Positions 25,025-28,726 of a stretch of DNA of 28,726 nucleotides are shown here, in pieces. Source of the DNA: Planctomycetota bacterium (lineage in GTDB: Bacteria > Planctomycetota > UBA1135). Location: NCBI GenBank assembly GCA_022447335.1, contig JAKVCF010000013.1, forward strand, positions 1 through 28,726. Reading direction: 5' to 3'. The notes under the pieces are model-generated. The model was not told the origin of the DNA. It worked only from the letters and a program-made list of their open reading frames with translations, and did no database searches. Position numbers and translations under genes: made by a program. Position 1 is the first letter of the stretch. Every line of letters begins with the position of its first letter.

Positions 25025-25225
25025 ATGCCCCGTTCCCAGAACGTTTTTCTTTCACGTAGAACACTGCCCCTTTTTGCGGCCATTCCGGTCGTAGCGTTTG
25101 CCGCGCTTATTTTCCCAGCGAACTCAGGAATGCCGGATCAGCCGAAGCCGCCCGAAGGCATCTCGCAAGGGCACCTTGAGCCGGAGGCCTCTCAGGAGGC
25201 ATCGACCAGTAGCGCGCGCGCTTGA
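25025..25225 (+). CDS. Small ORF, possible single-span membrane or secreted protein (doubtful)
   Basis: The frame encodes 66 residues: a basic start (MPRSQNVFLSRR), a hydrophobic stretch of about 20 residues (TLPLFAAIPVVAFAALIFPA) and a polar tail rich in Pro, Glu and Ser. This is the layout of a signal anchor or a small secreted protein. There is no recognisable Shine-Dalgarno, and the frame overlaps the rejected upstream extension of the HEAT gene. It is not recognised as a member of any family and could be a chance frame in a GC-rich gap. Confidence 0.35.
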   Translation: MPRSQNVFLSRRTLPLFAAIPVVAFAALIFPANSGMPDQPKPPEGISQGHLEPEASQEASTSSARA

Positions 25226-25263
25226 TGCGAGCTTAGGGGCCGGTTTTCGGCCAGTAGATGGCC

Positions 25264-25313
25264 CAGGCCACATTCCCCCTTCTTGGTAGTTGGTGGCTAC
25301 TAGAAGGGGCCTG
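25264..25313. other. Long imperfect hairpin in gap next to the tRNA
   Basis: In the 25226-25352 gap, 25276-25289 pairs with 25297-25309 (about 13 bp with one bulged T and one G-T pair) around a 7-nt loop, and CAGGCC (25264-25269) may pair with GGCCTG (25308-25313) to extend it. Neither strand has a T run after the stem, so it is not a standard terminator. It sits 3' of the tRNA gene in the tRNA's direction, where an RNA end or processing structure is plausible. Confidence 0.4.
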
Positions 25314-25352
25314 CCCCCACATTAGGCTCGGACTGGCGAGTAAATGAGGGGG

Positions 25353-25429
25353 TGGCGCACCCGGCACGATTCGAACGTGCGGCCTACAGCTTCGGAGGCT
25401 GTCGCTCTATCCAACTGAGCTACGGGTGC
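25353..25429 (-). tRNA. tRNA-Arg (anticodon CCG)
   Basis: A full cloverleaf of 77 nt including an encoded CCA. The acceptor pairs GCACCCG with CGGGTGC. The D stem GCTC/GAGC has an AGTTGGATA loop. The anticodon stem ACAGC/GCTGT encloses CTCCGAA with anticodon CCG at 25395-25393, and the T arm GCACG/CGTGC has the invariant TTCGAAT loop. The discriminator is G. CCG decodes CGG arginine, in keeping with the fairly high GC content. Confidence 0.97.
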
Positions 25430-25661
25430 TTTCCACAGGAAGCGCTCCCGAAAGGGGGGGGACAGGATAACGAGGGTTGCGAGGAAGCGGCGTGCCCCAG
25501 GAGAATTTTCACTGCTCTAAGAGGCTTACAGCTGCTTGCCGGGTGCCACCACAGATTCCCGTTACCGAGCCGTGACCGAGGATTAGGATTTTCGAAGCGC
25601 TCCCAAGCCTGTGGCTTAGTATGGGCCTACCGTTCTTGTCCAAAAAAGCTGCATCCCCAGC
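25430..25661. other. Gene-free region between tRNA-Arg and the calcium-loop protein
   Basis: This 232-bp stretch has no supported gene. It must contain the minus-strand tRNA promoter and the plus-strand promoter of the next gene, but neither is recognised with confidence. An 11-nt direct repeat, GAAGCGCTCCC, occurs at 25439-25449 and 25594-25604, one copy near each start. Confidence 0.4.
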
Positions 25662-26549
25662 ATGTCCCACCCCCAGCCCAGTTCGATCGTCACTGCCATT
25701 TTGGCCGCTTTGGCGGCCGTGCTATTGCCGGGCTTGACGCCGGATTCTGTGGGCTTGCGTGCCAGCGGAGGTAGTTTTGCTGTTGGCCTTGATTCGGACG
25801 GAGACGGCCTGCACGACGCTCTTGAGGCTCGGATTGGAACTAACTTCTCGGTCTCCGACACCGACTCCGATGGCCTGGACGATTACGAGGAGCTTCTTCT
25901 CGGCGCCGACCCGCTGACCCCCGACAACTTGGCCTCATTCCCGGCCGAGCCGAGCCTCTATCTCGATATTTATCAGAGTGGCCCGGATATGGTTTTCCAG
26001 ATTGCGGCGCTCTCGCAAAGCGCCGTCGACAATCTTCTCTTTGCCTGGGCAACGCCGAACGGCACGGGCTCCTCCGGGATTAGTGGCCTACGGCATGCAA
26101 TCCTGCAGACTTCCGAGCGCCCAAGTGGCCAGGCTGGCTGGTCAGTCAAGACTATGAACTTGTCTTTTCCGGCAGCGATATTTGCATCAGTTCCTAGTAT
26201 GGGCATCGGCATGGCGGCTCAAGTCGACGGACAGTTGCTAGATGCCAGCGTCCAGTTACTGCAGCTCAGTAATGTTCTTTGCCAGCTCCGTGACGACCTC
26301 ATTGCGAACCAGGGCGGTGGCGGAGGGGTTTTCCCAGTCGAGCCTGGTGGCCAGCTTGCGAGCGGCGATCCTGACGAGGTTTGTGTGCAAACCCTTGTCC
26401 CGACGGCATATCTGCCCGGCGGCAAGATCGAGTATCAGGTCGCCGAGGCGAAGTGTGACCCGCTCGCGGGCGCGGTTTGCCTGCCCGGATGCGATGGATC
26501 GGTACTCGATATCGTGATTGGCATCGATATCTTGTCGATTCTCAACTGA
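25662..26549 (+). CDS. Secreted protein with two thrombospondin-3-like calcium loops
   Basis: A protein of 295 residues. The N-terminal hydrophobic stretch (IVTAILAALAAVLLPG, residues 9-24) is a signal peptide. Two calcium loops follow directly, DSDGDGLHDALE (44-55) and DTDSDGLDDYEE (66-77), of the thrombospondin type 3 or EF-hand-like type common in secreted planctomycete and verrucomicrobial proteins. The remainder is a beta-rich domain with no recognised fold, a Gly-rich linker near 217-222, and a Cys-rich C-terminus ending in a hydrophobic segment (VLDIVIGIDILSIL). The binding partner is unknown; a surface adhesion or polysaccharide-binding role is only a guess. The stop is followed 18 bp later by a strong terminator, and the sigma-factor cassette begins beyond it, so this gene is transcribed alone. 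Confidence 0.8.
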   Translation: MSHPQPSSIVTAILAALAAVLLPGLTPDSVGLRASGGSFAVGLDSDGDGLHDALEARIGTNFSVSDTDSDGLDDYEELLLGADPLTPDNLASFPAEPSLYLDIYQSGPDMVFQIAALSQSAVDNLLFAWATPNGTGSSGISGLRHAILQTSERPSGQAGWSVKTMNLSFPAAIFASVPSMGIGMAAQVDGQLLDASVQLLQLSNVLCQLRDDLIANQGGGGGVFPVEPGGQLASGDPDEVCVQTLVPTAYLPGGKIEYQVAEAKCDPLAGAVCLPGCDGSVLDIVIGIDILSILN

Positions 26550-26567
26550 TTGCGACTTGCTCGCTCC

Positions 26568-26603
26568 CGCCCGATCGCCCTTCGCGGTCGGGCGCTTTTT
26601 TTT
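26568..26603 (+). terminator. Intrinsic terminator after the calcium-loop protein gene
   Basis: A 10-bp stem (26568-26577 with 26585-26594, one G-U pair) with a 7-nt loop is followed by an eight-T run at 26596-26603. It separates the upstream gene from the sigma-factor promoter. Confidence 0.92.
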
Positions 26604-26613
26604 GATACATTTC

Positions 26614-26642
26614 GGAACTCACCTGTGAGTAAGGCCGTCCAA
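26614..26642 (+). promoter_or_regulatory. Sigma-E-type (ECF) promoter of the sigma-factor cassette
   Basis: GGAACTC at 26614-26620 and GTCCAA at 26637-26642 are separated by exactly 16 bp. Known sigma-E-type promoters have a GGAACTT -35 and a -10 near GTCTAA at this spacing. The match lies directly upstream of the ECF sigma gene, so autoregulation is the natural reading. A transcript starting about 6-8 nt past the -10 would begin near 26649, just before the GTG at 26656, giving almost no leader. The cognate sigma has not been tested. Confidence 0.65.
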
Positions 26643-26655
26643 AGCGCGAATTCCT

Positions 26656-27255
26656 GTGTCTGACCCCGATCTCGAGCTGGTTCAAGCCTGTCAGGTAGCG
26701 GAGGGCGAGGAGTTCGAGCGTGCTTTTCAGCACGTTTTCGCTCTTTATAAAGATCGGGCTTACACCATCTGTTTGCGCGTTTGCGGCAACCAGGAAGATG
26801 CCCTAGACGCCGCTCAAGAGACTCTAATCACACTTGCGAGGCGTATCGGAGACTTCCAGGGTCGAAGCCGTTTCTCAAGCTGGGTCTATCGCATTGCGGT
26901 GAATGCTGCGATCGATGTCCGCCGCCGCCGGCTCGACGCTCCGCGCGCGGGGGTTCAAACCCGCATTGGCGACGATGCAGAGTGGCTTGCTGAGACGGCG
27001 GTCGAGCAAGAATCTGCTGGGCCGCCTGCTAATGTCGAACGCGCCGAAGAACATGAGCAGGTTCGACGTGCCCTTGCGAGCATTAATCCCCGGTTCTCTT
27101 CCCTACTTACTCTTCGCTATGTCGAAGAGCTTAGCTATGAGGAGATCTCTGAAGTTCTCGAGTGCAATCTCGGAACGGTGAAATCCCGACTCAATCGCGC
27201 GCATGCTGCGCTGCGCGCTTATCTCGAGCGTCACCACGATACGGGTCGCGCTTGA
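26656..27255 (+). CDS. ECF-type RNA polymerase sigma factor
   Basis: The GTG start gives 199 residues. Region 2 begins near residue 25: YKDRAYTICLRVCGNQEDALD, then AAQETLITLARRIGDF and the -10-recognising FSSWVYRIAVNAAIDVRRRR. A linker of about 45 residues rich in Ala and Glu follows. Region 4 near residues 138-190 holds INPRFSSLLTLRYVEELSYE and the helix-turn-helix LECNLGTVKSRLNRAHAAL. Length and layout are those of a typical extracytoplasmic-function sigma. A good sigma-E-type promoter is seen just upstream, and a single-span protein and a lipoprotein follow closely, so this is a classic stress-sigma operon. The signal it answers to is not known. Confidence 0.94.
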   Translation: MSDPDLELVQACQVAEGEEFERAFQHVFALYKDRAYTICLRVCGNQEDALDAAQETLITLARRIGDFQGRSRFSSWVYRIAVNAAIDVRRRRLDAPRAGVQTRIGDDAEWLAETAVEQESAGPPANVERAEEHEQVRRALASINPRFSSLLTLRYVEELSYEEISEVLECNLGTVKSRLNRAHAALRAYLERHHDTGRA

Positions 27256-27270
27256 CATTCTTACTTACTC

Positions 27271-27759
27271 ATGGACCGCGAAGAAAACGACGCATTACCT
27301 AAAGAGCTTCAGGATTCGCTGCAAGCTCTCGGGGATGTTCGCGCTCCAGCCGAACTGGCGGATCGCGTTCGAATCGCGCGCCTTGGCTCTGCAGAGGCTC
27401 CCGCCGAGTTGCGTGATCGCGTCGAGCTGACTTTGTTCGGTGCAGCGCAGGCGCCAGCTGAACTCGAACAGCGCGTTTCCCCTGAATTGCGGAGACTGAT
27501 GCGTCCAACGCTCAGTTTTCCTCGGCGTCTTTCAATCCGCCATGTGGCCGCCGCGGCCGCTCTGGTTATTGGCGTTGTTGTGCTGAAACCTAGCAAGGGC
27601 GAAGCTCCCTTGCCGACGTTGGTCGAGTATGCCGCTGCGCGCGAGGCAGTCGAGTCGCGTTTCCTAATCATTCCGACGCCCGTCGACGCCTTGTCGCGAG
27701 AAGCTCGCGGGCTCGCGCAAGGCTTCGGGGCTCCCTTGGATATGGAGGGAGCTGAGTAA
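27271..27759 (+). CDS. Single-span membrane protein, candidate anti-sigma factor with tandem repeats
   Basis: A protein of 162 residues. The cytoplasmic N-terminal part contains three copies of A-P-A-E-L-x-x-R-V at residues 25, 43 and 61 (18-residue period), with a weak earlier copy near 10. A single membrane helix is predicted at about 90-106 (AAAAALVIGVVVL), and a short tail of about 55 residues lies outside. No zinc-binding H-x3-C-x2-C anti-sigma motif is present, so the call relies on topology, position 15 bp after the sigma gene, and similarity to the short P-x-x-L-x-x-R-V helices common in such proteins. Its TAA overlaps the next ATG by one base, so translation is probably coupled to the lipoprotein. 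Confidence 0.65.
   Translation: MDREENDALPKELQDSLQALGDVRAPAELADRVRIARLGSAEAPAELRDRVELTLFGAAQAPAELEQRVSPELRRLMRPTLSFPRRLSIRHVAAAAALVIGVVVLKPSKGEAPLPTLVEYAAAREAVESRFLIIPTPVDALSREARGLAQGFGAPLDMEGAE
27343..27477 (+). repeat. Three tandem copies of a 54-bp coding repeat in the anti-sigma candidate
   Basis: Copies beginning at 27343, 27397 and 27451 encode A-P-A-E-L-x-x-R-V plus a spacer, with period 54 bp; the third copy is cut short after the Val. The sequences differ at many third positions, so the amino acids are more alike than the DNA, suggesting selection on the protein. Confidence 0.7.
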
Positions 27760-28726
27760 TGCGCCTTCTCACATTGCTCACATTGCTCACGCTGACCGGA
27801 TGCCGTCCGGATGCTTCCAGCTACGAGAGCAGCACCAGTGGCAGTGAGTTTCAGGGCCTACAGAACAACGGCTCACAAGGCTCTTCAGCGCCGGGCAATA
27901 ACGCCGCGTTCGATATAGCGCCCGATGTGCGCGCGCCTTTCGAGATGGCCATCGCGATGCGTGCCGAGTTCGAAATCTATGACGAGGGGTTCTTGGTTCA
28001 GGCCCTACGTGAAGATCTGATCGCCGATGGCGCGGGTCAATTCGCACTCAGTCTCGATTCGATTTCGGATGGAGGTTCGGTCTGGGTAGTTCCGAGCAGC
28101 GCGCAGCTTGTTCAGCACGAGCAACGACAGCATTACTTAACACTCTACCGTGGCTTGGTAGTACGCGATGCTTGGCTCGCTGGGCAGAACTATACCTGGC
28201 GCCAAGTGTCGGGAAACTTTTCGGGCGCAGGCATCCCGGCCGTGCGCTATCACCTTGACTCGAAGTACGAGATCGGCGATATCACGATCGAGGTCGATCC
28301 GCAGACGAACTTACTGCTGTCTTGGGTCATCGAAGATCCGAAAGGTAGACCAGTCCTTGCGCAGCGCGCTACACAAGTCGAGTTTAATCCGGATATGCAA
28401 GGCGTGACTTGGGCGACAATCAACGTCGACACAGACCCTTACGATGGCAGTGGATCGAATGGCGCACTTGGCTTCGATCCGATGGAGTTGACTTCGAATG
28501 GCGCGGGGTTCCTGAATCGCGAGGAGAAGCTATTGCACTCGAGCAACTTCTTTGCTGGCCGCGGGAACATGCACTTGATACTTATGGGCGATGGCGTACG
28601 CACCGTGGCTCTAGCGCAAGAGTACTACGGGCCGCAGCAGCGTGTGGGCAACAAGCCGGTGAAAGCGATTTCGCTGCGAGAGTCTGCCGATGCGGGCGTG
28701 ACCATCATCGAAGGCCAGATCGACAC
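27759..28726 (+). CDS. Lipoprotein with RseB/LolA-like segment, C-terminus beyond window edge
   Basis: ATG 27759 overlaps the upstream TAA. The first 322 codons are in the window and the frame is open to the edge. MRLLTLLTLLTLTGC is a lipoprotein signal with the lipobox LTGC and the lipid-bearing Cys15. A Ser/Asn/Gly-rich linker to about residue 50 follows. Residues about 130-225 (YLTLYRGLVVRD, VRYHLDSKYEIGDI, VDPQTNLLLSWVIEDPKG, VEFNPDMQGV) resemble the LolA/RseB fold, where this V-D-P-x-T-x-L strand and F-N-P pattern recur. In known cascades RseB binds the anti-sigma and guards it from cleavage. The order sigma, anti-sigma, lipoprotein fits that role, but fold similarity is by eye only. What lies beyond about residue 240 is not recognised. 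Confidence 0.7.
   Translation, partial: MRLLTLLTLLTLTGCRPDASSYESSTSGSEFQGLQNNGSQGSSAPGNNAAFDIAPDVRAPFEMAIAMRAEFEIYDEGFLVQALREDLIADGAGQFALSLDSISDGGSVWVVPSSAQLVQHEQRQHYLTLYRGLVVRDAWLAGQNYTWRQVSGNFSGAGIPAVRYHLDSKYEIGDITIEVDPQTNLLLSWVIEDPKGRPVLAQRATQVEFNPDMQGVTWATINVDTDPYDGSGSNGALGFDPMELTSNGAGFLNREEKLLHSSNFFAGRGNMHLILMGDGVRTVALAQEYYGPQQRVGNKPVKAISLRESADAGVTIIEGQID
27768..27794 (+). repeat. Triplicate 9-bp repeat in the lipoprotein signal peptide
   Basis: CTCACATTG is present twice and CTCACGCTG once in tandem, encoding three Leu-Thr-Leu units in the hydrophobic core of the signal sequence. Such a short repeat may gain or lose copies by slippage without shifting the frame. Confidence 0.8.

Noticed and set aside
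23010..25064. A longer HEAT protein starting at 25064
   Set aside because: The extension would place 61 residues before a clear signal peptide at Met 24881, so the shorter start is kept.
25098..25289. A second small frame overlapping the 25025 ORF
   Set aside because: It overlaps the other frame out of phase, reads as Pro/Arg-rich sequence without any signal and runs into the hairpin.
1..28726. Mobile elements, CRISPR arrays or an island border at the tRNA
   Set aside because: No transposase, integrase, terminal repeats or repeat-spacer array was seen. No copy of the tRNA 3' end was noticed elsewhere in the window.

Overview
This 28.7 kb window looks like a chromosomal piece of a Gram-negative-type bacterium, most likely a planctomycete or close relative. 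That placement is an inference. It rests on giant secreted proteins, a TPR/alpha-2-macroglobulin protein of 2,690 residues, calcium-loop proteins with repeats of the D-x-D-x-D-G type, PD40 propellers, HEAT repeats, an ECF sigma/anti-sigma/lipoprotein cassette, and many starts without a Shine-Dalgarno sequence. There is no rRNA, transposase, integrase or CRISPR array. Coding is dense, with one tRNA.

Left part (1-4457, minus strand): a secreted PD40 propeller protein cut by the window edge, preceded by a translationally coupled pair. The pair is a glutamate-cysteine-ligase-like enzyme fused to two CBS domains, followed by an AstE/AspA-type zinc deacylase.

Fucose block (4541-10140, minus strand): a sodium/solute symporter, a secreted GH95 alpha-L-fucosidase and an exported thioredoxin-family protein lie in one direction and end at a strong intrinsic terminator. 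The thioredoxin gene is the most notable item in the window. Its active-site codon is an in-frame TGA giving Sec-Pro-Pro-Cys, and a hairpin with the geometry of a bacterial SECIS element follows at once. It is best read as one selenoprotein gene of 317 residues (4601-5554), not as two short ORFs.

Middle (10267-14704): on the plus strand, a thioredoxin-reductase-like flavoprotein with an intact CxxC, an M28 zinc peptidase with an inserted PA-like domain, and a DUF389 membrane protein. A MarR-type regulator converges on them and is divergent from the next gene.

Large secreted proteins (14874-24881): the 8 kb TPR/alpha-2-macroglobulin gene, which lacks the thioester motif and carries a second TPR plus MG-like module at its C-terminus. 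A convergent HEAT-repeat protein shares a two-way terminator with it.

Right part (25025-28726): a doubtful small ORF, tRNA-Arg(CCG), a secreted protein with two calcium loops and its terminator, then an ECF sigma factor, a single-span anti-sigma candidate with an 18-residue tandem repeat, and a lipoprotein with an RseB/LolA-like segment that runs off the edge. A sequence closely matching sigma-E-type promoters sits just upstream of the sigma gene, which suggests self-activation from a nearly leaderless transcript.
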